Shown here piece by piece: positions 51,734 through 59,276 of a stretch of 64,000 nucleotides of DNA; the stretch's first letter is position 1; each line of letters starts with the position of its first letter. The DNA lies in the NCBI GenBank assembly GCA_022508485.1, contig JAFLVD010000004.1, forward strand, positions 1,495 to 65,494. The letters run 5' to 3'. The position numbers were made by a program, and so were the translations under genes. Below the pieces are notes generated by a model. That model saw only the letters and a list, made by a program, of their open reading frames with translations. It was not told the DNA's origin and searched no databases. This stretch comes from Clostridiales bacterium. GTDB lineage: Bacteria > Bacillota > Clostridia > Christensenellales > Pumilibacteraceae.

Positions 51734-51762
51734 TTGACAAAGAATGTACAATAAAGTATAAT
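51734..51762 (+). promoter_or_regulatory. Promoter of tRNA-Leu
   Basis: TTGACA, 17-bp spacer, TATAAT, 13 nt before the mature tRNA. Confidence 0.85.
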
Positions 51763-51775
51763 CAACCTTAGCCAT

Positions 51776-51863
51776 GCCGGTGTGGTGGAATTGGCAGACG
51801 CGCCGGACTCAAAATCCGGTGGACTAATAATCCGTATCGGTTCGACCCCGATCACCGGCACCA
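51776..51863 (+). tRNA. tRNA-Leu (anticodon CAA)
   Basis: Acceptor GCCGGTG pairs with CACCGGC. The anticodon arm is CCGGA-CTCAAAA-TCCGG, giving anticodon CAA for UUG codons. It has a long type II variable arm, the TΨC arm ATCGG-TTCGACC-CCGAT, discriminator A and an encoded CCA. tRNA genes are common integration sites; no copy of its 3' end was found elsewhere in the window by eye. Confidence 0.93.
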
Positions 51864-51985
51864 AAGCGGCGCTATCCGCGCCTAAATGAATAGATAAGAG
51901 ATAATAGATAAGAATTAATAAAGCGAAAACTATCGTCGCCGCTTTGTATTTTTATCTCTTATCTCTTATCTTTTATTTTTTATCT
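51863..51985 (+). repeat. Nested imperfect inverted repeats between tRNA-Leu and the four-helix-bundle gene
   Basis: Outer pair: AAAGCGGCG (51863-51871) with CGCCGCTTT (51937-51945). A second pair, overlapping it in extent, joins TAGATAAGAGATAATAGATAAG (from 51891) with the TTATCTCTTATCT-rich arm ending TATCTA (to 51985); each arm is built from GATAAGA-type heptamers. The CGCCGCTTTGTATTTTT part can also act as a tRNA terminator. Confidence 0.6.
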
Positions 51986-51998
51986 AAACGAGGTTACT

Positions 51999-52349
51999 AT
52001 GTCGCAAGATAACGTGTTGCAAGAAAAGTCGCTGTTGTTTGCCGCAAGAATCGTAAAGCTGCATAATTATCTTTGCAAAGAAAAACACGAAACGATAATT
52101 TCCAAACAAATAATCCGAAGCGGAACCAGCATCGGTGCAAACATTAACGAAGCTACTTACGGGGCAAGCAAGGCCGACTTTGTTGCTAAATTGCATATAG
52201 CCTTAAAGGAAACAGCCGAAACCGAATATTGGTTAAGGCTGCTTACTCTTACTGAATATTTAACTGCTTCGGAAAGTGAATCGCTTATCGAAGATTGTAT
52301 GGAAATAAAGCGGATACTTGTTTCCTCGTTAAAAACTTCCAAGGCATAA
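51999..52349 (+). CDS. Four-helix-bundle protein (S23/IVP, avd-like family)
   Basis: 116 residues, all helical. It matches the small four-helix-bundle family whose members are encoded in 23S rRNA intervening sequences and, as Avd, beside diversity-generating retroelements. The signature IIRSGTSIGANINEATYGASKADFVAKLHIALKETAETEYWLRLL is the conserved core of helices 2 and 3. No reverse transcriptase, variable repeat or rRNA is in the window, so this is a stand-alone copy. GAGG lies 7 nt before ATG. Directly preceded by a long imperfect inverted repeat, which suggests a small mobile or structured unit. Convergent with the IMPase gene. Confidence 0.78.
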   Translation: MSQDNVLQEKSLLFAARIVKLHNYLCKEKHETIISKQIIRSGTSIGANINEATYGASKADFVAKLHIALKETAETEYWLRLLTLTEYLTASESESLIEDCMEIKRILVSSLKTSKA

Positions 52350-52386
52350 ATATAATAAAAACACTTTTATTGTTGTTCTAAATAAT

Positions 52387-53172
52387 TCACATCTCAATTT
52401 TACAGTCTTTCGCCGCGTTAAGGATGAGTTTTAGGTTTTCCTCGCTGTTTGCGACGACGAGGCCCGATTCGCCGTAGCGGTAGGGCGAGCCGTCTATTGC
52501 GGCGTACACACAGCCTGCTTCCTTAGCGGCGAGCAGTCCCGGGGAAATGTCCCATACCTTAGAGTAGTACGTTATATACGCGAGCGCATGACCGCAAACG
52601 ATTAGCGAAAAATCGATACACGCCGCGCCGAAATGCCGCGTTTTTAAAAATGAGGGCTGTAATTTTTCCACGAGCGAAAACTGCTTTTGCATAGGTACGG
52701 AAACATCGCCGTAGTAGTCGCTTATAATAAGCATGCCGTCCGCCGCTTTTTGTGAATGGTCTACGCGCAGGCGCACGCCGTTAAAGTACGCACCGTTGCC
52801 GTCGATTGCGGTTAAAACGTCGTCGTGCTTGGGAAAGTACAGCACGGACGCGCGGCAAACCTCGTCCTCGAAGTACGCGATTTGAATTCCGTAGAGGGTA
52901 AGACCTGCGGCAAAGTTGCACGTTCCGTCGATAGGGTCGACGACGTAGCAGCGGCCCGAAAGACTTCCTCTCGAATAGTTTTCCTCGCTTATAACCGAAG
53001 CGGACGGGTCGAACCGTTTAATTTTTTCTACTATAAAATTCTCTATCAGAATATCGTTTTCGGTGAGTAGATCGTTTTTCGTTTTGTGGCGCGATACGAC
53101 AACTTCCTGGGCAAGCAGCTTTTTGCCGGCCTCGCGCACAATGGTCTCAATCTGTTTAATCCGTTCAGTCAA
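52387..53172 (-). CDS. Inositol-monophosphatase-family phosphatase
   Basis: 261 residues from a TTG with GGAGG 8 nt upstream, inside the end of the TIR-NACHT gene (8-nt overlap). Lithium-sensitive phosphatase fold: metal ligands in SEENYS, VDPIDGTCNFA and VWDISPG. Family members hydrolyse inositol phosphate, histidinol phosphate, fructose bisphosphate, 3'-phosphoadenosine phosphates or NADP; the choice cannot be read. Translational coupling to a TIR-STAND protein is unusual and suggests a role with it, for example on a nucleotide made or used by the TIR domain. That role is inference. Last gene of a three-gene operon. Confidence 0.85.
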   Translation of the reverse strand: MTERIKQIETIVREAGKKLLAQEVVVSRHKTKNDLLTENDILIENFIVEKIKRFDPSASVISEENYSRGSLSGRCYVVDPIDGTCNFAAGLTLYGIQIAYFEDEVCRASVLYFPKHDDVLTAIDGNGAYFNGVRLRVDHSQKAADGMLIISDYYGDVSVPMQKQFSLVEKLQPSFLKTRHFGAACIDFSLIVCGHALAYITYYSKVWDISPGLLAAKEAGCVYAAIDGSPYRYGESGLVVANSEENLKLILNAAKDCKIEM

Positions 53173-56014
53173 GGCTTTTACCTCCGTTTTGAATGAGCTT
53201 GCCGATATATTCGACCCACTTATCTATGTACTCGTTATCTTCCGTTTCCGAGCGGTGCTTGTCGCCGGTTAGGGAAGAGATAAGCCCTATGAGTAAATCG
53301 CATTCCGCCGTTTCGAGATAGGCGTCGATTGCGTCGTAGGCCTCCGCGCCGGCGCGCGCGTATTTTAATCCCGACGCCAGCTCGTTTGCGTCGTTTTTAC
53401 AGTTCATGTACGCGTTAAGCGCGAGGTAGAATTCCACCTGGCCTTTGTCGTACGAGCTTACCGCCTCGTTGTTTAAGATGTTTTCGAGGTCCTCTCTTAT
53501 GCCGGCGGCGTCGCCGCGCATTATGCGTAAAAAGAGCGAGGTGTATTTATAGCGAACGTAATAGCGGTCGACGCACGAATTGTTTTTGTCGTAAATCTCT
53601 TTGCACGACATAAGACATTCCTCCGCCGCCTCGTAGTCCGCCTGCCAGATATATGCGTCGGCAAGAACGCGGTAGTCCTCGGCAAGAAACAGGGTGTTGG
53701 AAATGCGCTTGTCGGTGTTGGGCATATCCTCAATCCTGCGTTTAAGCGTTTTTATGGCGGTGCGAATACTCTTGTTGCCGCTCGAAAACTCGAGCATGTG
53801 CAGATATATTTTTCCTCTTATGAGGTACGCCATACTCTTTTCGAACTCGGGATCGCTGTTTTTCGGATCGATTTCGCTGTCGAGCACCTTTTCCACGTGC
53901 TCTATGCTCTTATCGAAGCTTTCCATAGCCTCGTCGAAAAGAACGAGCTTGCGTTCCGAAAGACCTTTAACGTTGTACAGCTCGGAAAGCAAAAGGTCGT
54001 TTCCGTTCAGCTCGGCATGGCTTGATAAAAGCTGCTTCGCCTTTTTAATGGCGCGGTTAAAATCCTCGACGATGTAATAGTAGAACACCTTGCCGATTTC
54101 GCCCTCTATTCCCCAGTCGGAATTGTCGCTTCTTAGTGCGACTGTAAGACCGATACGTTTAAGAGTAAAGAACATACCCGAGTTGTAAAGAAGCCTGCGG
54201 TTTTCAGAGAAAATGCGTATAAACGTAGGGCGAGTGAGAAGCTCTATGCACTTTTCAGGTATATGATTGTTAAGCTCTTTGAGTTCCTCCAAATACCTGC
54301 CCAGTCCGAAATCGAAGTCGAGTTTTTCTATAACGCAGCGCTGATATTCGTAGTTGTCGAGGCTTTGCGCCAGCTCTTCGTATAGTTCAAGCTCGATAAG
54401 GGTAGCGCCGTAGTAACGCAAAACGTAAAGATTGGAGTAGTTGCCAGCCGAGTAGTCCTTTTCGATAAAGGTGCGAAGGCGCTTGAATCCGCTCTTTTTA
54501 CTGATAAAGAAAATCTGCGTAATGTCGTCGAGAGTGAGCCAGTCTATAAGCGATTTGTGAAGCGGCTCGATAAAGTTGTCGCGCACGGGGAAAAGTCCGC
54601 TTATCCGCGCGAGAATGCCTTTAAGCTCGTACTCCGACCACTCGAGGTAGTCCTCTAAGAATTTAATGTTGGTCGGTTCCTGCGCGATACAGAGAAATTC
54701 GAGAAGGGGCTTGACGTCCTCGTAGGTAAGTCCGCTGTCGCGCCCGAAGATTCGGGAAAAGCAGTCGTTAAAAAACCCGTAAATGCCGACCGGGAAAAAG
54801 TCGATGTCCTCGAGACTGCGGTTGTCCTCTTTAATCTCTTTTGTTATCTCGCTTGCGTAGAGGAACGAGCCCTCCGACTTTTTTAACAGCGCTTCGATTT
54901 TATCCTCGACGGCGTCGGGGAATTGCGATTTATAATACTCGCGCAAATCGTCCTCGGTCTCGTCCGCGGAGAGAACGCATTCCACCGAAATGGGGTAGAT
55001 GGTGCGGCGGATTTCCGCCTCGTTGCGGCTCGAAAGCACAAACTTCAACCAGGGCGGAACGCTGTCCTTCATGCGTGCGAGCACCGAGCACAGCTCGTTT
55101 TCGCCGCGCCAGGAACATTCGTCGAGCGCGTCGATTACTATTACGACCGGTCGATCCATCGTAATGTCCTGCATCGGCTCGACAAGCAAATACTCGAAAA
55201 TTCGCGCCGCGCTCTTTTCGAAAATAGAGTCGAGGTCGATAAGGCTTAAAAGCTTTTCCTTGTACGCCGGGATTGCGCTTGCGAGCTGGTAGGCGATAGA
55301 GGACAGGATATTTTTGGGATTTACTCTGTCGGAGTTGTTGAATTTACAAAAGTGCACGGCGCTGACGTATTCCGGATATTTCCAAACGAGCATGCTCGTA
55401 AACGCCGTTTTGCCTATTCCCGGCCGTGCGTTTATCCAGAAAAAGCGTTTATTCGATTTTAAAAAGCCGTCGAACGCCGCAAACGCGCTTCGTCTGCCGC
55501 AAAACGTGCCGTAATACTTAAACGCGTTTTCGCGAGAAAATATCGGCTTTAAAAGTGTTCTGAGCCGAAGCTCTCTGTCCGAAAACCCGAGCTGAACGTT
55601 TCCGTTTAAAATATCGGTGAGGCTTTTGAAAAAGTCGTCGTATTTTGCGGTAATAAGCTCGCCCGACGGGTCGAGACAATCCATAAGCGAAAGCCGTTGA
55701 AACTTGTTTATGCTGAGCGGAATAAGAGAATCGTCGAGCTTGACGGGGATTATTACCGCGTTGTTTTCGCCTGCGCGGCAAAGCTCGTTTAAACAGTACC
55801 CGTCGCTCGAAGTCGAACGGGCGGAGACGAGAAAAATAAAGTACTTGCAGGATAGAATATGCTCGTCGATTATTCTTTCCCAATCGCCCGTTTTAAGATA
55901 GTCTACGTCGAGGAAAACCTGAAAACCGGCGCCGCGCAAATCTTCCGCAAACTTTTTAACCGCGTCGTCGTGGTGTCCGTGGCCGTAGCTTATAAAGACG
56001 TGCTTTGCGTTCAT
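53165..56014 (-). CDS. TIR-NACHT-TPR STAND protein (bacterial NLR-like)
   Basis: 949 residues. The track's start is 13 codons early; GAGGTG 7 nt before ATG 56014 decides it. TIR domain (about 1-140): HVFISYGHGHHDD, the D/W loop KTGDWERI, and the catalytic-Glu motif SSDGYCLNEL (E77), so NADase or cyclase activity is plausible. NACHT/STAND ATPase (about 165-450): Walker A NARPGIGKTAF (K202), Walker B VIVIDALDEC (D295, D298-E299), sensor LSSRNE. The C-terminal half (about 560-949) is helical with TPR-like units (GLSERKLVLFDEAMESFDKSI). Such proteins act as nucleotide-gated immune sensors against phage. Start overlaps the MBL stop (ATGA) and its end overlaps the IMPase gene. Confidence 0.88.
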   Translation of the reverse strand: MNAKHVFISYGHGHHDDAVKKFAEDLRGAGFQVFLDVDYLKTGDWERIIDEHILSCKYFIFLVSARSTSSDGYCLNELCRAGENNAVIIPVKLDDSLIPLSINKFQRLSLMDCLDPSGELITAKYDDFFKSLTDILNGNVQLGFSDRELRLRTLLKPIFSRENAFKYYGTFCGRRSAFAAFDGFLKSNKRFFWINARPGIGKTAFTSMLVWKYPEYVSAVHFCKFNNSDRVNPKNILSSIAYQLASAIPAYKEKLLSLIDLDSIFEKSAARIFEYLLVEPMQDITMDRPVVIVIDALDECSWRGENELCSVLARMKDSVPPWLKFVLSSRNEAEIRRTIYPISVECVLSADETEDDLREYYKSQFPDAVEDKIEALLKKSEGSFLYASEITKEIKEDNRSLEDIDFFPVGIYGFFNDCFSRIFGRDSGLTYEDVKPLLEFLCIAQEPTNIKFLEDYLEWSEYELKGILARISGLFPVRDNFIEPLHKSLIDWLTLDDITQIFFISKKSGFKRLRTFIEKDYSAGNYSNLYVLRYYGATLIELELYEELAQSLDNYEYQRCVIEKLDFDFGLGRYLEELKELNNHIPEKCIELLTRPTFIRIFSENRRLLYNSGMFFTLKRIGLTVALRSDNSDWGIEGEIGKVFYYYIVEDFNRAIKKAKQLLSSHAELNGNDLLLSELYNVKGLSERKLVLFDEAMESFDKSIEHVEKVLDSEIDPKNSDPEFEKSMAYLIRGKIYLHMLEFSSGNKSIRTAIKTLKRRIEDMPNTDKRISNTLFLAEDYRVLADAYIWQADYEAAEECLMSCKEIYDKNNSCVDRYYVRYKYTSLFLRIMRGDAAGIREDLENILNNEAVSSYDKGQVEFYLALNAYMNCKNDANELASGLKYARAGAEAYDAIDAYLETAECDLLIGLISSLTGDKHRSETEDNEYIDKWVEYIGKLIQNGGKSLD

Positions 56015-56688
56015 TCGTTCACCTCGGCAACAAGAAATCCGTCCGCCTCGCACTCTTTCATAAACTCGTCGCTGTCAAAGTGCATTAGGCAGACCTTATC
56101 CCTTATGGGCGTGGGGAACGCGCGTTTAAGCTCGCTTATATGCGTATGAATGGGCGAGGACGAGCAGGTTGCTTCGTGGTAAATGCGGTCTATTTTGCCG
56201 CTGTTAAGCTCGTTTACCGCGCGAGGATTTATTTTGCACGTGTCGCCGCTGTAAAAAAAGGAAAACTCGCCGTAAAAGAAAAATCCGTAGCTGAAAGGTA
56301 TGTGCTTTTGAGGCACGCAGTCTATTTTATAGCCGGCAAGCTCATTGGGCACTTGTTCTATTTCGAACGGAAAGTCGACGCCGGTAAGCTTTAACAGCTG
56401 TTTAAGCCGTGCCGCCCTCGGATAGAAGATGTGAAACTCTTTATGTAAAAATTTTTCGTTATAGTAAATAAGCGCTTCGAGCGAGCCGATGTGGTCGCTG
56501 TGCGTGTGGGTAATAAAGACGCAGATTTTATCCGCCTTTGTCAGTACGCCAAGCTTTATAAGGCGGTTGCAAATGCTCTCGCCGCAGTCGAAAATAATGA
56601 GCGTTTCTTCCGAAAAGAAGTATGCGGCAGTGTTGTACGCGCCGTAGTGAAAGGCAGACCCGTTCCCGAGAAAAGTCAGTTCGTTCAT
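56011..56688 (-). CDS. Metallo-beta-lactamase-fold hydrolase (RNase Z-like)
   Basis: 225 residues from ATG 56688, with GGAGG 10 nt upstream; the track's start lies earlier in the leader. Motifs of the MBL superfamily: FLGNGSAF at the N-terminus, IFDCGES, the metal motif ITHTHSDHIGSLEAL (HxHxDH), FSYGFFFYGEFSFFYSGDT with the bridging Asp, and late THISELKRAF and LMHFDSDEF with further His ligands. It resembles the RNase Z/ElaC and phosphodiesterase branch. First gene of the MBL, TIR-NACHT, IMPase operon. An MBL protein also accompanies STAND NTPases in type 1 AVAST systems, a useful parallel. Confidence 0.82.
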   Translation of the reverse strand: MNELTFLGNGSAFHYGAYNTAAYFFSEETLIIFDCGESICNRLIKLGVLTKADKICVFITHTHSDHIGSLEALIYYNEKFLHKEFHIFYPRAARLKQLLKLTGVDFPFEIEQVPNELAGYKIDCVPQKHIPFSYGFFFYGEFSFFYSGDTCKINPRAVNELNSGKIDRIYHEATCSSSPIHTHISELKRAFPTPIRDKVCLMHFDSDEFMKECEADGFLVAEVNE

Positions 56689-56747
56689 CAGCGTTTTTCC
56701 TCCGTTGTCAGACGTCGTAATCGCGTAGTTATTTTTACGGCGCATCT

Positions 56748-56776
56748 ATTTTAGCACAGCCGCACGGAAAAATCAA
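56748..56776 (-). promoter_or_regulatory. Promoter of the MBL/TIR-NACHT/IMPase operon
   Basis: On the minus strand: TTGATT, 17-bp spacer, TAAAAT, about 60 nt before the MBL start. Divergent from the SGNH promoter. Confidence 0.65.
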
Positions 56777-56818
56777 GATATGGAGTGTTTTTTGTGCGCC
56801 GCTTTTTGCAAATACCTC

Positions 56819-56848
56819 TTGCAAACGCAATGCCGCTTATGCTATAAT
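56819..56848 (+). promoter_or_regulatory. Promoter of the SGNH lipoprotein genes
   Basis: TTGCAA, 18-bp spacer, TATAAT, 29 nt before the GTG. Confidence 0.7.
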
Positions 56849-56877
56849 CGTGTAAACATATTATTGCGAGGGAAATT

Positions 56878-58242
56878 GTGAAAATCAAAAAATGTTGTAC
56901 GGCTGTTATTACTGCGCTTATAACGGCGACGCTGTTTTGCGCAGCCACCGTATCGTGCGGAGAGCGCGGCGACGAAAAGAATCCGCCGCACGAAATTCCG
57001 TATAACGCGTTTTACGACGCCGATAACTGGGAAACCATGACGAATAACTCGGGCGCGTCGCTCGATACGGGCGAGAAGCCGGTGTCGCTGTACGACGGCT
57101 CTATAAGGTTTTTCCGCGCGAACCAAGCGTACGAGCTTGGCGATAAGTCTAACGATACCGTTTCGTTTTTATTAAAAGCGACGCACGATTTTTCGATTTG
57201 GCTTAATTCAAGCTCTAAGGACAACGGCGTAAATAACAGCTACCGTCTTGTTCATGCGAATAACGAGCTTTCCCTCGTCGTTTCGGATAAGCCGAACGAG
57301 GCGGCGGTTGTTTCCTCTACATACGAGTCGGGGCAGTGGAACAGGTTCGATATAGATTTTATCACCGAAAACAACGTAACGCGCATTGTCGTTAACGTAA
57401 ACGACGAGCCGGCGGCGCTTTCGCCGGGCAAAAACATATCCGAAGTCAAAGTGGAAAACGACATACTGTTCCATTACGCGCCCGAAAGCTTTAAAACCGG
57501 CGGCTGGTTTGCCGTCAAGGTTTGGGACGCTTGCGACTACGTTCAACTTAAGCCGGTAGAGCTTGCCGTCGAAGTAGACGTGCCTATCGTCGCGGTGATA
57601 GGCGACTCGATTACCGAAGGGTCGGGCGCAACAAACGCATATACCGACAGTTATCCGTCGCAAATGCAAAAAATGCTCGGAAAGGACTACAACGTTATCA
57701 ACTTCGGAAAGAGCGGCCGCACCGCGCGCACGGACCTGCCTTCGGACGGAAGCGCCCCAGTGGGCTGGCTCGACAACTTGCAGTGGCAGGGCGTAAAGGC
57801 TATCGTGCCCGACATTGCCATAATCAACATAGGCACCAACGATTCGAAAACGTCGCTCAATCCCAAAACAACGGCGGAAAACTTTAAGGAAGCGTACGAG
57901 CGCATTATCGACGAGGTGCTTAAAGTAAATCCCAAAACAAAAATATACCTTTGTACGTCCGCCTATGCGTATTCTTCCGCCTATGCCATAAACAACGGCA
58001 ACATAGAAAGCATAATCGTTCCGGTGCAAAAGCAGGTGGCGGAAGAGCGCGGATATCCGATAATCGATATTCACGAGATAACAAAAAACAAGTCGGCGCT
58101 TTTCCCGGACGGAATTCACCCTAACTCGAAGGGGTACACCATGCTTGCCGAGGTGTTTACTAAGGTTATTAAGGACGGCGTTTCTTCGCTTACGAGCGAG
58201 TTTTTGGACGACGTCAACGCGCGCTACAACGACGAGGCGTAA
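56878..58242 (+). CDS. SGNH/GDSL-hydrolase lipoprotein with N-terminal beta domain
   Basis: 454 residues from GTG, with GAGGG 5 nt upstream. Lipoprotein signal ending in TVSCG. Residues about 40-230 form a concanavalin/carbohydrate-binding-like beta region; the SGNH hydrolase follows with block I AVIGDSITEGSG (catalytic Ser), block II FGKSGRTA, block III INIGTNDSK (Asn) and block V FPDGIHPNSKGY (Asp, His). Such enzymes commonly de-acetylate polysaccharides, e.g. plant xylan or wall glycans, outside the cell. The gene is 11 nt before a second SGNH lipoprotein gene and faces away from the TIR operon. Confidence 0.85.
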   Translation: MKIKKCCTAVITALITATLFCAATVSCGERGDEKNPPHEIPYNAFYDADNWETMTNNSGASLDTGEKPVSLYDGSIRFFRANQAYELGDKSNDTVSFLLKATHDFSIWLNSSSKDNGVNNSYRLVHANNELSLVVSDKPNEAAVVSSTYESGQWNRFDIDFITENNVTRIVVNVNDEPAALSPGKNISEVKVENDILFHYAPESFKTGGWFAVKVWDACDYVQLKPVELAVEVDVPIVAVIGDSITEGSGATNAYTDSYPSQMQKMLGKDYNVINFGKSGRTARTDLPSDGSAPVGWLDNLQWQGVKAIVPDIAIINIGTNDSKTSLNPKTTAENFKEAYERIIDEVLKVNPKTKIYLCTSAYAYSSAYAINNGNIESIIVPVQKQVAEERGYPIIDIHEITKNKSALFPDGIHPNSKGYTMLAEVFTKVIKDGVSSLTSEFLDDVNARYNDEA

Positions 58243-58253
58243 AGGGGAATATA

Positions 58254-59204
58254 ATGAAAAAGCTTTTGTTTGTAGCGGCGGCGGCCGCGCTTCTCGTGCC
58301 GACGGCGGCTTGCTCGCAAAAAACGGCGACTCAGTCGGGCGACGTTTCGCCTATTACGAAAGGATACTTTTCGGGACTTGCCGCCGCAAACTCGGTTACG
58401 GTTAATCTCGACGACTACGTACAAAAGAACGGAACCTCGGTTTCCTATACCGCGTCCGGCGATAACGACGAAATAGTGGGTTTGACGGTGAACGGCAGCG
58501 AGCTTACGGTTACGCTTAACGGCGGCGAGGGCGTCGCCACCGTTACGGTAAACGTCAATTCCGACGGAAAGAAGGCTTTTACTATGTCGTTTTCGGTTTC
58601 CGTATTTAAATGCGAACGCGTCGCGTGCATAGGCGATAGTCTTACGTACGGCCACGCCTGGCATAACGAGTCTTACCCCGTGTACCTGCAAGAGCTACTG
58701 GGCGGCGGTGTCGAGGTAAAAAACTTCGGCGTTAATGGTTCCGCGGTTACTAACCGCAACGAGAGCGGTTACAAGCTTAAATACGACACGTTAAAGGAGT
58801 ATTCAGACAGTATTGCGTTTAAGCCCGATATTGCGGTTATTATGCTTGGGTCTAACGACGGCTACAACTGGAATGGGGCCGAACCCACCTTCGACGCCGA
58901 ATACGAAAAGCTTGTCGAGTCGTACTTTACAAACGGCGCCGATCGGGTGGTTTTGCTTACCGCGCCGCCCACGCTCGAAAACAACGCGTTTAATATTTCG
59001 GACGACGTTTTAAAAACCGAGGTGTGTCCGAGACAGCGACAGCTTTCGGAGTCGCTCGGCACTCCGCTCGTCGACCTTAGGGAAGTACTCGAAGCGCTCG
59101 ACGATTTGGGGCCGCTTTACCGTCCGGGCGACGGTGTGCATTTTTCGGTAGAGGGCGCAAAAAAGGTCGCCTCTACCGTCCGCGACGCCTTAATAAAGCT
59201 GTAA
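58254..59204 (+). CDS. SGNH/GDSL-hydrolase lipoprotein
   Basis: 316 residues. Lipobox TAACS near residue 20. A short Ig-like region (about 40-118) precedes the SGNH domain: block I CIGDSLTYGHA (Ser), block II FGVNGSAVT, block III VIMLGSNDGYNW (Asn) and block V DGVHFSVEGAK (Asp, His). Ribosome site AAAGGGG. Follows the previous SGNH gene by 11 nt, so both are made together; they differ in N-terminal module, which suggests two esterases acting on the same or related glycans. Sugar target unknown. Confidence 0.85.
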   Translation: MKKLLFVAAAAALLVPTAACSQKTATQSGDVSPITKGYFSGLAAANSVTVNLDDYVQKNGTSVSYTASGDNDEIVGLTVNGSELTVTLNGGEGVATVTVNVNSDGKKAFTMSFSVSVFKCERVACIGDSLTYGHAWHNESYPVYLQELLGGGVEVKNFGVNGSAVTNRNESGYKLKYDTLKEYSDSIAFKPDIAVIMLGSNDGYNWNGAEPTFDAEYEKLVESYFTNGADRVVLLTAPPTLENNAFNISDDVLKTEVCPRQRQLSESLGTPLVDLREVLEALDDLGPLYRPGDGVHFSVEGAKKVASTVRDALIKL

Positions 59205-59251
59205 CAACCTCGGTAAAGTTATATGCTTTTGGCGCAAAATAAGCGCTTTAA

Positions 59252-59261
59252 TTACATGTAA
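59252..59261. promoter_or_regulatory. TTACATGTAA palindrome before hen1
   Basis: A perfect 10-bp palindrome 15 nt before the hen1 ATG. A nearby AAGCGCTT palindrome lies at about 59241. Possible operator; no good promoter boxes are visible. Confidence 0.35.
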
Positions 59262-59276
59262 ATAGAGAGAGAAAAT

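Noticed and set aside
51999-52349. Diversity-generating retroelement around the avd-like gene
   Set aside because: No reverse transcriptase and no template/variable repeat pair nearby.
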